From contig NZ_KB907554.1 of NCBI RefSeq assembly GCF_000382125.1, forward strand, positions 41,978 through 105,977: a stretch of DNA of 64,000 bases, given 5' to 3'. The DNA is from Eudoraea adriatica DSM 19308 (GTDB lineage: Bacteria > Bacteroidota > Bacteroidia > Flavobacteriales > Flavobacteriaceae). Below, in pieces: positions 35,395 through 44,768 of this stretch. A program made the position numbers and the translations under genes. How positions within the stretch are numbered: position 1 is the stretch's first letter; every line of letters begins with the position of its first letter. The notes under the pieces are model-generated. The model was not told where the DNA came from and made no database searches. It was given only the letters and a program-made list of their open reading frames with translations.

Positions 35395-35712
35395 ATGAAG
35401 GTAAATGCGCAAGCTGTCAACTTTAATGCTGACGCCAGGCTTCTAGATTTTGTTCAATCTCGTTTAGACAAACTCGAGCTTTTTTATGACAGGGTTGTCA
35501 CTTCGGATGTATATTTAAAGGTTGAAAATACCAGCGTTAAGGAAAATAAAATTGTAGAAATCAAACTGTATATTCCAAAGGATAAGTTCGTAGTAAAAAA
35601 GCAATGCAAAACTTTTGAAGAAGCGATTGATTCGGCATGCAATTCTCTGGAGAGAAAATTGGTTAAAAAGAAGAAAAAACCAAGGTTCCAGACCTCTTTA
35701 AAATTTTTGTAA
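35395..35712 (+). CDS. hpf: Ribosome hibernation-promoting factor (HPF/RaiA family, short form)
   Basis: A 105-residue protein: MKVNAQAVNFNADARLLDFV, LELFYDRVVTSDVYLKV and FEEAIDSACNSLERKL match the S30AE/HPF beta-alpha-beta fold, and the tail KKKKKPRF is basic. It binds 30S in stationary phase and blocks decoding. No long C-terminal dimerisation domain, so it is a short form. Starts 46 bp after the recombinase stop. Confidence 0.9.
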   Translation: MKVNAQAVNFNADARLLDFVQSRLDKLELFYDRVVTSDVYLKVENTSVKENKIVEIKLYIPKDKFVVKKQCKTFEEAIDSACNSLERKLVKKKKKPRFQTSLKFL

Positions 35713-35718
35713 AATTGT

Positions 35719-35748
35719 TTTGATTAAAAAAATAATTATCTACATTTG
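35719..35748 (+). promoter_or_regulatory. Promoter of the tRNA-tuf cluster
   Basis: TTTG (35719-35722), 18-nt spacer and TACATTTG (35741-35748), both good matches to the Bacteroidota consensus. A hairpin begins 2 nt downstream (35750), so the transcript's 5' end would lie inside or next to it. Confidence 0.7.
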
Positions 35749-35749
35749 C

Positions 35750-35777
35750 AGTCCGTTAGAAATAGCGGACTTTTTTA
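35750..35777 (+). terminator. Stem-loop with T-run at the hpf/tRNA-Thr junction
   Basis: AGTCCGTTA pairs with TAGCGGACT (9 bp with one G-U) over a GAAA tetraloop, followed by TTTTTT. It can end hpf transcription. Because it starts 2 nt after the tRNA promoter's -7 box, it may equally be a 5' hairpin of the tRNA-tuf transcript. Confidence 0.7.
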
Positions 35778-35798
35778 TGCTTTAAAAGGCTTTAAAAG

Positions 35799-35872
35799 GC
35801 CGATGTAGCTCAGCTGGCTAGAGCAGCTGATTTGTAATCAGCAGGTCGTGGGTTCGAGTCCCTCCATCGGCT
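35799..35872 (+). tRNA. tRNA-Thr (anticodon TGT)
   Basis: 74 nt; acceptor GCCGATG pairs with CATCGGC, discriminator T; anticodon loop TTTGTAA gives TGT; T arm GTGGGTTCGAGTCCCTC is standard. First of four tRNAs preceding tuf. No CCA is encoded. Confidence 0.95.
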
Positions 35873-35895
35873 CGTAAGTTCATAAAAACAAGGAG

Positions 35896-35977
35896 GGGGA
35901 GATACTCAAGCGGCCAACGAGGACAGACTGTAAATCTGTTGGTTTTACCTTCGCAGGTTCGAATCCTGCTCTCCCCA
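35896..35977 (+). tRNA. tRNA-Tyr (anticodon GTA)
   Basis: 82 nt with a long variable arm; acceptor GGGGAGA pairs with TCTCCCC, discriminator A; anticodon loop CTGTAAA gives GTA; T arm GCAGG TTCGAAT CCTGC. The spacer 35978-36112 after it holds no recognisable gene. Confidence 0.95.
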
Positions 35978-36112
35978 CAACAGGTTATTGAGAGCAGTTT
36001 TATGAAAATGCCCTTGGTATTCCGGGACCGGAAAAAGTTGCAATCTGGAAATAATTGCAGTTTTGAGCTAAAATATTATAGCGGGATTGTTGAAATTTTG
36101 AAAATTATAATT

Positions 36113-36185
36113 GCGGGAGTAGCTCAGTTGGTAGAGCGTCAGCCTTCCAAGCTGAATGTCGCCGGTTCGAACCCGGTCTCCCGCT
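36113..36185 (+). tRNA. tRNA-Gly (anticodon TCC)
   Basis: 73 nt; acceptor GCGGGAG pairs with CTCCCGC, discriminator T; anticodon loop CTTCCAA gives TCC; T arm intact. Confidence 0.95.
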
Positions 36186-36269
36186 CAAAGAAATTGAGTT
36201 AACGTTTGCTATTATGATCGGGGTTAATTTTAACCTTATTGTCAAAATACAAAACCTGAAGACCCAAAA

Positions 36270-36341
36270 GCCGACGTAGCTCAGGGGTAGAGCGTTTCCT
36301 TGGTAAGGAAGAGGTCACGGGTTCAATTCCCGTCGTTGGCT
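36270..36341 (+). tRNA. tRNA-Thr (anticodon GGT)
   Basis: 72 nt; acceptor GCCGACG pairs with CGTTGGC including one G-U, discriminator T; anticodon loop TTGGTAA gives GGT. Second threonine tRNA in the cluster, 61 bp before tuf. Confidence 0.95.
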
Positions 36342-36402
36342 CAAAATAAGTTAGGCATTAATTATTATACACTAATATAAACTAAGATTAAATTCATTCA
36401 AA

Positions 36403-37590
36403 ATGGCAAAGGAAACTTTTGATCGTTCCAAACCGCACTTAAATATTGGTACTATTGGACACGTTGATCACGGTAAAACTACATTAACTGCTGCTATTAC
36501 ATCTGTTTTGGCAAACGCAGGATTATCCGAAATGAGAAGTTTCGATTCAATCGATAACGCTCCGGAAGAAAAGGAACGAGGTATTACAATTAATACTTCT
36601 CACGTTGAATACTCAACGGCGAATCGTCACTACGCTCACGTTGATTGTCCTGGTCACGCGGATTATGTTAAGAACATGGTAACAGGTGCAGCGCAAATGG
36701 ACGGAGCAATTTTGGTGGTTGCAGCTACAGATGGTCCAATGCCTCAAACCAGAGAGCATATCTTATTGGGACGTCAGGTAGGTATTCCCAGAATCGTTGT
36801 TTTCCTGAACAAAGTAGACATGGTTGATGATGATGAGCTTTTGGAACTTGTTGAAATGGAAGTGAGAGAACTTCTTTCTTTCTATGAGTACGACGGTGAC
36901 AATGGTCCTGTTATCTCAGGTTCAGCTTTGGGTGCCTTAAATGGTGAGCAAAAGTGGGTAGATACAGTTATGGAATTAATGACTGCTGTTGATGAATGGA
37001 TTGAATTGCCAAAAAGAGATGTTGAAAAGGATTTCTTAATGCCTGTTGAAGATGTGTTTACTATTACAGGTAGGGGTACTGTTGCAACAGGACGTATAGA
37101 AACAGGAATAGCCAATACAGGAGACCCTGTTGAAATCATTGGTATGGGTGCTGAAAAATTAACCTCTACTATTACCGGGGTTGAGATGTTCCGTAAAATT
37201 TTGGACAGAGGAGAAGCAGGTGATAACGTTGGTATTTTATTAAGGGGTATTGAAAAATCTCAAATTAGCAGAGGTATGGTTATTTGTAAGCCAGGTTCTG
37301 TTAAGCCGCACGCAAAATTCGAGGCTGAGGTTTATATCCTTAAAAAAGAAGAAGGTGGTCGTCACACTCCATTTCACAATAACTATCGTCCACAATTCTA
37401 TGTTAGAACAACGGATGTTACAGGAACAATAAGCCTTCCAAGTGGTGTTGAAATGGTAATGCCTGGTGATAACTTAACTATTACTGTAGACCTTATCCAG
37501 CCTATCGCTCTAAGCGAAGGACTACGATTTGCTATCCGAGAAGGAGGCAGAACTGTAGGTGCTGGTCAGGTAACTAAGATTTTAGATTAA
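36403..37590 (+). CDS. tuf: Elongation factor Tu
   Basis: A 395-residue GTPase that delivers aminoacyl-tRNA to the ribosome. G1 [11 protein letters not shown]3 [10 protein letters not shown]4 NKVDM and G5 SALGA are present; C-terminal domains include [13 protein letters not shown] and [15 protein letters not shown]. Sits between tRNA-Thr and tRNA-Trp, the conserved Bacteroidota tRNA-tuf-tRNA-secE layout. Confidence 0.99.
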   Translation: MAKETFDRSKPHLNIGTIGHVDHGKTTLTAAITSVLANAGLSEMRSFDSIDNAPEEKERGITINTSHVEYSTANRHYAHVDCPGHADYVKNMVTGAAQMDGAILVVAATDGPMPQTREHILLGRQVGIPRIVVFLNKVDMVDDDELLELVEMEVRELLSFYEYDGDNGPVISGSALGALNGEQKWVDTVMELMTAVDEWIELPKRDVEKDFLMPVEDVFTITGRGTVATGRIETGIANTGDPVEIIGMGAEKLTSTITGVEMFRKILDRGEAGDNVGILLRGIEKSQISRGMVICKPGSVKPHAKFEAEVYILKKEEGGRHTPFHNNYRPQFYVRTTDVTGTISLPSGVEMVMPGDNLTITVDLIQPIALSEGLRFAIREGGRTVGAGQVTKILD

Positions 37591-37607
37591 TCACTATATA
37601 ATTTTTG

Positions 37608-37646
37608 CACTAAGGGTGTCCCGTTTTGGCGGGATACCTTTCAGTG
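37608..37646 (+). terminator. Long imperfect hairpin between tuf and tRNA-Trp
   Basis: CACTAAGGGTGTCCCG pairs with CGGGATACCTTTCAGTG (about 16 bp with two wobbles and one bulge) around a 6-nt loop TTTTGG. No T-run follows (TAAATATAA), so it is a weak terminator, a processing signal, or the 5' hairpin of a second transcript starting after the TTTTTG run. Confidence 0.5.
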
Positions 37647-37655
37647 TAAATATAA

Positions 37656-37728
37656 ACGGGTGTAGCTCAGTTGGTAGAGCACTGGTCTCCAAAACCAGGT
37701 GTCGGGAGTTCGAGCCTCTCCTCCCGTG
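37656..37728 (+). tRNA. tRNA-Trp (anticodon CCA)
   Basis: 73 nt; anticodon stem CTGGT/ACCAG with loop CTCCAAA gives CCA; discriminator G, as expected for bacterial tRNA-Trp. Acceptor ACGGGTG against CTCCCGT leaves one mismatch (T6-T67). T stem GGGAG/CTCTC has a G-U. Confidence 0.93.
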
Positions 37729-37834
37729 CAGACAAGGAGTTAAGATTGAGGAGATAAGGACCTTAAGTAATGGTCTGGTTAAGTAGCTGAATAATAGAGC
37801 TTATAATTGCATTTAAAGGATTAAAATAAGAGGT

Positions 37835-38023
37835 ATGTTAACTTATATAAAGGAGTCCATAGAAGAATTAAGACATAATGTTACATTACCATCGAGGGCA
37901 GAATCATCAAACCTCATGGTTATAGTGGCTGTGTTTTCTATATTGTTTGCTTTGGCAACCTGGGGTGTGGATACCGTATTTAGTAAACTTATCCAATTTT
38001 ATTTTAACGCCTTAATAAATTAA
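37835..38023 (+). CDS. secE: Preprotein translocase subunit SecE
   Basis: A 62-residue protein with an amphipathic N-terminal helix (YIKESIEELRHNVTLPSRAE) and one transmembrane helix (NLMVIVAVFSILFALATWGV). Essential part of SecYEG. Located in its usual place just upstream of nusG (11 bp). Confidence 0.95.
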   Translation: MLTYIKESIEELRHNVTLPSRAESSNLMVIVAVFSILFALATWGVDTVFSKLIQFYFNALIN

Positions 38024-38034
38024 GTTTGAGACCT

Positions 38035-38586
38035 ATGTCTGAAGTATTAGAAAAGAAATGGTATGTAGTAAGAGCAGTCAGTGGTCAGGAGAATAAGATC
38101 AAAGGCTATATAGAAAGTGAAGTGGAACGCCATGGATTTGCTGATTATCTGGAAGAAGTATTGGTGCCAACTGAGAAAGTGGTTCAGATAAGAAATGGAA
38201 AAAAGATAAACAAAGAGCGGGTTTATTTTCCGGGTTATATAATGATCAAAGCCAATTTGGGTGGAGAAATGATTCATATTATCCGCTCCATAACAAATGT
38301 AATTGGCTTTTTAGGTGAGACAAAAGGAGGAGATCCTGTTCCATTGAGAAAGTCTGAAGTAAACCGCATGTTAGGGAAAGTAGACGAATTAGCTGTAAGT
38401 ACCGACAGTGTTGCAATTCCTTTTGTTATCGGGGAGACTGTTAAGGTCATAGATGGACCATTTAATGGATTTAATGGCACAGTTGAAAAAATTAATGAAG
38501 AAAAGAGAAAACTGGAAGTAATGGTGAAAATTTTTGGCAGAAAAACACCATTGGAATTAAGTTACATGCAGGTAGAAAAAGTATAG
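38035..38586 (+). CDS. nusG: Transcription termination/antitermination factor NusG
   Basis: A 183-residue protein starting at the ATG at 38035 (MSEVLEKKWYVVRAVSGQEN); a TTG at 38026 is also in frame but adds residues outside the domain. NGN domain to about residue 120 (YFPGYIMIKANLG, IRSITNVIGFLG) and a KOW motif (VKVIDGPFNGFNGTVEKI). Binds RNA polymerase and couples it to Rho or ribosomes. Confidence 0.97.
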   Translation: MSEVLEKKWYVVRAVSGQENKIKGYIESEVERHGFADYLEEVLVPTEKVVQIRNGKKINKERVYFPGYIMIKANLGGEMIHIIRSITNVIGFLGETKGGDPVPLRKSEVNRMLGKVDELAVSTDSVAIPFVIGETVKVIDGPFNGFNGTVEKINEEKRKLEVMVKIFGRKTPLELSYMQVEKV

Positions 38587-38655
38587 AAAATTGTTACATA
38601 TATAAAAGTTGTGTTGCTTCCAAATTATAACACGCTTTAAATTTAATTTTAAACA

Positions 38656-39093
38656 ATGGCAAAAGAAGTAAGTAAAGTAGTTAAACTACAAGTTAGGGGA
38701 GGTGTTGCGAATCCGTCGCCACCGGTTGGACCCGCTTTAGGTGCTGCCGGCGTTAACATAATGGAGTTCTGTAAGCAGTTTAATGCTCGTACACAGGACA
38801 AACAAGGCAAAATTCTGCCTGTTGTTATCACCGTATATAAGGACAAGTCATTTGATTTTGTTGTTAAAACACCACCGGCGGCAGTGCAACTTTTGGAAGC
38901 GGCTAAGATTAAGAAAGGATCTGGCGAACCTAACCGAGTAAAATCAGGGAATGTTTCCTGGGACCAGGTAAAAAGTATTGCAGAGGACAAAATGGTTGAC
39001 CTCAATGCTTTTACTGTTGAATCCGCAATGTCCATGGTGGCAGGTACTGCCAGATCTATGGGATTGAAAGTTTCAGGAAAAAGACCTTTTTAA
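38656..39093 (+). CDS. rplK: 50S ribosomal protein L11
   Basis: A 145-residue protein: [20 protein letters not shown], the [14 protein letters not shown] segment and the C-terminal [10 protein letters not shown] are the uL11 signature. It binds the GTPase-associated centre of 23S rRNA. First gene of rplKAJL. Confidence 0.99.
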   Translation: MAKEVSKVVKLQVRGGVANPSPPVGPALGAAGVNIMEFCKQFNARTQDKQGKILPVVITVYKDKSFDFVVKTPPAAVQLLEAAKIKKGSGEPNRVKSGNVSWDQVKSIAEDKMVDLNAFTVESAMSMVAGTARSMGLKVSGKRPF

Positions 39094-39117
39094 AAAATCT
39101 TAAAAGCAATTTTTAAC

Positions 39118-39807
39118 ATGGCAAAATTAACTAGAAAGCAAAAAGAAGCCTATGCCAAAATAGAGAAAGACAAACTCTATTCAATTGAAGAAGCTTCTGC
39201 GCTTGTAAAAGAAATAACCAAAACGAAGTTTGATGCCAGCATCGATCTCGCAGTTAGGTTAGGAGTAGATCCGCGTAAAGCCAATCAAATGGTGCGTGGT
39301 GTTGTGACATTGCCTCATGGTACCGGTAAAGATGTAAAGGTCCTTGCTTTGGTAACACCAGATAAAGAAGCCGAAGCGAAAGAAGCCGGAGCAGATTTTG
39401 TTGGATTAGATGAGTATTTGGATAAAATAAAGGGCGGTTGGACAGACGTAGATGTAATCATCACAATGCCAAGTGTCATGGGTAAATTAGGGCCTTTAGG
39501 ACGAGTTTTAGGTCCCAGAGGATTAATGCCCAATCCAAAAACAGGTACAGTAACCATGGATGTGGCTAAGGCAGTATCAGATGTGAAGGCAGGTAAGATA
39601 GATTTTAAAGTAGACAAATCGGGTATAGTACACGCGGCCATAGGAAAGGCTTCCTTTTCCGCCGATAAAATAGCCGGTAATGCCCAGGAATTGCTGGATA
39701 CTTTAAATAAGTTAAAACCGGCTGCTGCAAAAGGTATATATATGAAAAGTATATATATGTCCAGTACAATGAGTCCTAGTCTCCAATTAGATCCAAAAGC
39801 AGTATAA
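39118..39807 (+). CDS. rplA: 50S ribosomal protein L1
   Basis: A 229-residue protein with [40 protein letters not shown] and [11 protein letters not shown], typical of uL1. It forms the L1 stalk, and in other bacteria represses its own operon mRNA. 24 bp after rplK. Confidence 0.99.
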   Translation: MAKLTRKQKEAYAKIEKDKLYSIEEASALVKEITKTKFDASIDLAVRLGVDPRKANQMVRGVVTLPHGTGKDVKVLALVTPDKEAEAKEAGADFVGLDEYLDKIKGGWTDVDVIITMPSVMGKLGPLGRVLGPRGLMPNPKTGTVTMDVAKAVSDVKAGKIDFKVDKSGIVHAAIGKASFSADKIAGNAQELLDTLNKLKPAAAKGIYMKSIYMSSTMSPSLQLDPKAV

Positions 39808-39825
39808 CTGTAAACGTTTAAAATC

Positions 39826-40341
39826 ATGACAAAAGAAGAAAAAGCAATCGTTATTGAAGATTTGACGGCTCAGTTAGCTGATAATTCGACGATTTATTTG
39901 GCAGATATTTCCGGACTGGATGCATTGGCAACCTCAGCATTAAGAAGAGCTTGTTTTAAAGCAAATATAAAATTGTCTGTAGTAAAGAATACTTTACTGG
40001 CAAAGGCAATGGAAGCGTCTGAAAAAGAATTCGGAGAGTTGCCTGAAACGTTAAAGGGAAATACTTCTTTAATGTTTTCAGAAACTGGTAACGGGCCGGC
40101 TAAGCTTATTAAAAGTTTTAGAAAAAAATCAGACAAACCTTTATTAAAAGGCGCTTTTGTAGAAGAAGCAATTTATGTAGGTGACGAGAATTTGGATACT
40201 TTGGTTAATATTAAATCAAAGGAGGAAGTAATAGGCGATATTATTGCTCTGTTACAATCCCCGGCCAAGAATGTTATTTCTGGATTGAAATCCGGAGGTG
40301 GAAAACTGGCAGGTATCCTGAAAACATTATCTGAAAAATAA
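39826..40341 (+). CDS. rplJ: 50S ribosomal protein L10
   Basis: A 171-residue protein: MTKEEKAIVIEDLTAQL, IYLADISGLDALATSALRRA and FKANIKLSVVKNTLL fit uL10; the C-terminal helix binds L7/L12 dimers. 18 bp after rplA. Confidence 0.98.
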   Translation: MTKEEKAIVIEDLTAQLADNSTIYLADISGLDALATSALRRACFKANIKLSVVKNTLLAKAMEASEKEFGELPETLKGNTSLMFSETGNGPAKLIKSFRKKSDKPLLKGAFVEEAIYVGDENLDTLVNIKSKEEVIGDIIALLQSPAKNVISGLKSGGGKLAGILKTLSEK

Positions 40342-40395
40342 CTAATACGCACTAAAAACTAGAATAATTTAAGAATTTCATTAAACGATAGAAAA

Positions 40396-40779
40396 ATGGC
40401 AGATTTAAAAGATTTCGCAGAACAATTGGTTAACCTGACTGTAAAAGAAGTAAATGAGTTAGCTGATATATTAAAAGAAGAGTATGGCATAGAGCCCGCT
40501 GCTGCTGCTGTTGCAGTTGCTGCAGGTGGCGCCGCCGCAGGAGGTGAAGCCGAGGCCGCTGAAGAAAAAACAGAATTTGATGTTGTTTTAACAGCAGCTG
40601 GAGGCTCTAAACTGGCAGTAGTTAAATTGGTAAAAGAATTAACTGGCCTGGGATTAAAAGATGCTAAAGATATCGTTGATAGTGCACCGAAAGCAGTAAA
40701 AGAAGGTGTGTCTAAAGACGAAGCTGAAGGAATCAAAAAATCATTGGAAGAAGCTGGAGCAGAAGTTGAGCTTAAATAA
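40396..40779 (+). CDS. rplL: 50S ribosomal protein L7/L12
   Basis: A 127-residue protein: N-terminal dimerisation helices ([20 protein letters not shown]), an alanine- and glycine-rich hinge at about residues 35-55, and the C-terminal domain [20 protein letters not shown] with [15 protein letters not shown]. It recruits translation factors. Confidence 0.99.
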   Translation: MADLKDFAEQLVNLTVKEVNELADILKEEYGIEPAAAAVAVAAGGAAAGGEAEAAEEKTEFDVVLTAAGGSKLAVVKLVKELTGLGLKDAKDIVDSAPKAVKEGVSKDEAEGIKKSLEEAGAEVELK

Positions 40780-40800
40780 TAGCAACAACCATACGGTTTT

Positions 40801-40841
40801 GGTTTAGGTCTTTCCGCCTGTTTGGTGGCTAGACCTAAACC
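40801..40841 (+). terminator. Hairpin between rplL and rpoB (attenuator-like)
   Basis: GGTTTAGGTCT pairs perfectly with AGACCTAAACC (11 bp) and encloses a second stem CCGCC/GGTGG with loop TGTTT; a short CTTTTATAT tail follows. It sits 21 bp after rplL and 75 bp before rpoB, the place where partial termination or RNase processing lowers rpoBC relative to ribosomal proteins in other bacteria. Confidence 0.7.
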
Positions 40842-40916
40842 CTTTTATATAATATTTAGTATATGATGTAATATACGACCCAATTTAGATATTCACGTTC
40901 AAAATATTGTCCATTG

Positions 40917-43900
40917 ATGTTCACAAAACAGACTGAAAGAGTAAACTTCGCATCCGCTAAGAACATTCCGAACTATCCGGATTTCTTGGACATTCAGATT
41001 AAATCATTTCAAGATTTTTTTCAACTTGAAACAAAATCTGACGAAAGGGGCAATGAGGGTTTGTACAACACCTTCATGGAAAACTTTCCAATAACTGACA
41101 CAAGAAATCAATTTGTACTCGAGTTTCTTGATTACTTTATAGACCCACCCAGGTATTCCATCCAGGAGTGCATAGAAAGAGGCCTTACGTATAGCGTACC
41201 TTTAAAAGCGCGCTTAAAACTTTATTGTACCGATCCGGAACACGAAGATTTTGAAACTATTGTTCAGGATGTTTATTTGGGCACTATTCCTTATATGACG
41301 CCCAGTGGTACATTCGTTATTAATGGGGCGGAGCGCGTAGTTGTTTCACAATTGCATCGTTCGCCAGGGGTTTTCTTTGGTCAATCTTTCCATGCAAACG
41401 GTACTAAATTGTATTCCGCCAGGGTAATTCCATTTAAGGGATCCTGGATAGAATTTGCTACGGATATCAATAGCGTCATGTATGCCTACATTGACAGAAA
41501 GAAAAAATTACCGGTCACAACCTTATTCAGAGCAATAGGTTTTGAAAGGGATAAAGATATTCTGGAGATTTTTGACCTCTCCGAAGAAGTAAAAGTTTCA
41601 AAAACCGGGTTGAAAAAATACCTGGGACGCAAACTTGCAGCAAGGGTGCTTAATACCTGGCATGAGGATTTTGTTGATGAAGACACAGGGGAAGTTGTTT
41701 CTATTGAGAGAAATGAAATAGTACTCGATCGTGATACCGTACTTGAAAAAGAACACATTGATGAAATTATGGAAGCAGATGTCAAAACCATTTTGCTTCA
41801 CAAAGAGAACAATGCCCAAAGTGATTATGCAATTATTCATAATACTTTGCAAAAAGATCCTACTAATTCCGAAAAGGAAGCCGTTGAACATATTTATCGT
41901 CAGCTGCGAAATGCTGAACCGCCAGATGAAGAAACAGCCCGTGGGATAATTGATAAATTGTTTTTCTCTGATCAACGTTATAATCTGGGTGAAGTTGGTC
42001 GTTATAGAATGAACAAAAAACTTGGTCTGGACATTGGTATGGACAAGCAGGTTCTTACCAAGGAAGATATCATTACTATTATCAAGTATTTGATTGAACT
42101 TATCAATTCGAAAGCAGAAATTGATGATATAGACCACCTTTCCAACAGGCGTGTGAGAACTGTAGGGGAGCAATTGTCATCGCAATTTGGTGTTGGTTTG
42201 GCCCGAATGGCACGAACTATCCGTGAAAGGATGAACGTAAGAGACAATGAGGTATTTACGCCAATTGACCTTATAAATGCCAAAACCTTGTCTTCTGTGA
42301 TAAATTCATTCTTTGGAACAAACCAGCTATCGCAGTTCATGGATCAGACGAATCCTCTTGCCGAAATTACGCACAAGAGAAGATTATCTGCACTTGGACC
42401 AGGGGGACTTTCCAGAGAACGTGCTGGATTTGAAGTCCGTGACGTACATTACACACATTACGGAAGGCTTTGTCCGATTGAAACTCCGGAAGGCCCGAAT
42501 ATTGGACTTATTTCATCTCTCGCAGTATTTGCCAAAGTAAACCCAATGGGATTCTTGGAAACACCATATCGCAAGGTTGATAATGGAAAAGTAGACACAA
42601 AAGATTTTGTATACCTGAGTGCGGAAGAAGAAGAAGGCATGAAAATATCTCAGGCCAATATTCCACTCAAGGATAACGGGGCAATAGATCAGGAAAAAGT
42701 TATTGCACGGGAAGAAGGAGATTTTCCGGTTGTTGATCCCAAAGAAGTCAATTATACAGACGTTGCACCTAACCAGATTGCATCTATATCGGCTTCATTA
42801 ATTCCATTCCTTGAACATGATGATGCAAACAGGGCTTTGATGGGTTCTAACATGATGCGCCAGGCTGTTCCTTTATTGAAGCCACAATCTCCTATTGTGG
42901 GTACAGGATTGGAAAGACAAGTTGCATCAGACTCAAGAGTTCTTATAAATGCAGAAGGCGATGGAGTGATTGAATATGTAGATTCTAAAAAGATCACTAT
43001 TAATTACAAACGCAGCGAGAATGAGAAACTGGTAAGTTTTGAAGAAGATTCCAAGACTTATGAATTGGTTAAATTCAGAAAAACCAACCAGGGTACCAGC
43101 ATTAATCTTAAACCAATTGTTCAAAAGGGCGATAAGGTTAAAAAAGGACAGGTACTTTGCGAGGGATATGCTACAGAAGGCGGTGAATTGGCCTTGGGTA
43201 GAAACCTTAAAGTTGCTTTTATGCCTTGGAAAGGGTATAACTTTGAAGATGCAATTGTAATTTCTGAAAAAGTTGTCCGCGAGGATATCTTTACTTCAAT
43301 ACACATAGATGAATATGCTCTTGAAGTTAGAGATACAAAGTTAGGAGCGGAAGAACTAACCAATGATATTCCTAATGTTTCTGAAGAGGCTACCAAAGAC
43401 CTTGATGAATATGGGATGATACGAATAGGTGCGGAAGTAAAACCAGGGGATATTCTTATTGGTAAGATTACACCAAAAGGCGAATCGGATCCCACTCCGG
43501 AAGAAAAACTGCTTCGCGCAATTTTTGGAGATAAAGCAGGGGATGTAAAAGATGCATCTTTAAAAGCTTCACCTTCATTACGCGGAGTTGTTATTGATAA
43601 AAAGTTGTTCTCCCGATCTATTAAAGATAAGCGCAAACGTTCTGAAGACAAGGAAGCAATTTCTAGCCTGGAACTGGAATATGAAGTGAAATTCCAGGAA
43701 CTTAAAGATATCCTGGTAGAGAAATTGTTTAAACTTATCAATGGGAAAACTTCTCAGGGAGTATTAAATGATCTTGGTGAAGAGGTTTTACCAAAGGGTA
43801 AAAAGTATACCATGAAGATGCTTAATTCAGTAGATGATTTTGCCCACCTTGTAGGGGGCAGCTGGACTACGGATAAGAGCACAAATGTTTTGGTAGCCGA

Positions 43901-44726
43901 CCTGCTTCACAACTATAAGATTAAGTTGAACGATCTTCAGGGTAACCTTAGAAGAGATAAGTTTACCATATCTGTTGGAGATGAATTACCAGCAGGTATT
44001 ATGAAGCTTGCCAAAGTTTATATCGCTAAAAAACGTAAACTTAAGGTAGGAGATAAAATGGCCGGGCGTCATGGTAACAAAGGTATTGTTGCCCGTATTG
44101 TAAGACATGAAGATATGCCGTTCCTGGAAGATGGAACCCCTGTAGATATTGTATTGAATCCATTAGGTGTACCATCCCGTATGAATATTGGTCAGATTTA
44201 TGAAACCGTTCTTGGATGGGCAGGTCAAAATCTTGGTAAGAAATTTGCCACCCCAATTTTTGATGGTGCGACTCTTGATGAGATTAACGAATTTACAGAT
44301 GAAGCCGGGATTCCAAGATTTGGCCATACGTATCTCTATGACGGAGGAACTGGCCAACGCTTCGACCAGGCCGCAACGGTAGGTATAATCTATATGTTAA
44401 AATTAGGACATATGGTGGATGACAAAATGCATGCACGTTCCATTGGACCATACTCGTTGATTACACAGCAGCCTTTAGGAGGTAAAGCACAATTTGGTGG
44501 ACAACGTTTCGGAGAAATGGAGGTTTGGGCCCTGGAGGCATATGGCGCATCTGCTACCCTTCGTGAGATTTTGACTGTAAAATCTGATGACGTGATTGGA
44601 CGAGCCAAAACCTACGAATCAATTGTAAAAGGCGAAACCATGCCTGAACCTGGCTTGCCAGAATCTTTCAATGTTTTAATGCACGAACTTAAGGGATTAG
44701 GTTTGGATATTAGGCTTGAAGAATAA
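40917..44726 (+). CDS. rpoB: RNA polymerase subunit beta
   Basis: A 1269-residue subunit starting at ATG 40917 (an adjoining TTG is less likely). Conserved segments: [12 protein letters not shown], the rifampicin pocket [17 protein letters not shown] and [13 protein letters not shown] (residues matching E. coli D516, H526 and S531 are wild type), and [16 protein letters not shown]. The C-terminus ends with the [13 protein letters not shown] and [11 protein letters not shown] regions that contact beta'. Confidence 0.99.
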   Translation: MFTKQTERVNFASAKNIPNYPDFLDIQIKSFQDFFQLETKSDERGNEGLYNTFMENFPITDTRNQFVLEFLDYFIDPPRYSIQECIERGLTYSVPLKARLKLYCTDPEHEDFETIVQDVYLGTIPYMTPSGTFVINGAERVVVSQLHRSPGVFFGQSFHANGTKLYSARVIPFKGSWIEFATDINSVMYAYIDRKKKLPVTTLFRAIGFERDKDILEIFDLSEEVKVSKTGLKKYLGRKLAARVLNTWHEDFVDEDTGEVVSIERNEIVLDRDTVLEKEHIDEIMEADVKTILLHKENNAQSDYAIIHNTLQKDPTNSEKEAVEHIYRQLRNAEPPDEETARGIIDKLFFSDQRYNLGEVGRYRMNKKLGLDIGMDKQVLTKEDIITIIKYLIELINSKAEIDDIDHLSNRRVRTVGEQLSSQFGVGLARMARTIRERMNVRDNEVFTPIDLINAKTLSSVINSFFGTNQLSQFMDQTNPLAEITHKRRLSALGPGGLSRERAGFEVRDVHYTHYGRLCPIETPEGPNIGLISSLAVFAKVNPMGFLETPYRKVDNGKVDTKDFVYLSAEEEEGMKISQANIPLKDNGAIDQEKVIAREEGDFPVVDPKEVNYTDVAPNQIASISASLIPFLEHDDANRALMGSNMMRQAVPLLKPQSPIVGTGLERQVASDSRVLINAEGDGVIEYVDSKKITINYKRSENEKLVSFEEDSKTYELVKFRKTNQGTSINLKPIVQKGDKVKKGQVLCEGYATEGGELALGRNLKVAFMPWKGYNFEDAIVISEKVVREDIFTSIHIDEYALEVRDTKLGAEELTNDIPNVSEEATKDLDEYGMIRIGAEVKPGDILIGKITPKGESDPTPEEKLLRAIFGDKAGDVKDASLKASPSLRGVVIDKKLFSRSIKDKRKRSEDKEAISSLELEYEVKFQELKDILVEKLFKLINGKTSQGVLNDLGEEVLPKGKKYTMKMLNSVDDFAHLVGGSWTTDKSTNVLVADLLHNYKIKLNDLQGNLRRDKFTISVGDELPAGIMKLAKVYIAKKRKLKVGDKMAGRHGNKGIVARIVRHEDMPFLEDGTPVDIVLNPLGVPSRMNIGQIYETVLGWAGQNLGKKFATPIFDGATLDEINEFTDEAGIPRFGHTYLYDGGTGQRFDQAATVGIIYMLKLGHMVDDKMHARSIGPYSLITQQPLGGKAQFGGQRFGEMEVWALEAYGASATLREILTVKSDDVIGRAKTYESIVKGETMPEPGLPESFNVLMHELKGLGLDIRLEE

Positions 44727-44768
44727 TAGTTTTTTTAGATATAATAAATTTACCATCACCATATTATA

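Noticed and set aside
35978..36112. Spacer after tRNA-Tyr considered as a degenerate tRNA
   Set aside because: No cloverleaf arms can be drawn; only short resemblance to the following tRNA-Gly acceptor (GCGGGA).
39315..39827. 170-codon antisense frame inside rplA
   Set aside because: Composition mirrors the ribosomal-protein codon usage on the opposite strand.
41598..42173. Long antisense frame inside rpoB
   Set aside because: Shadow of a highly conserved coding region; no start context or similarity.
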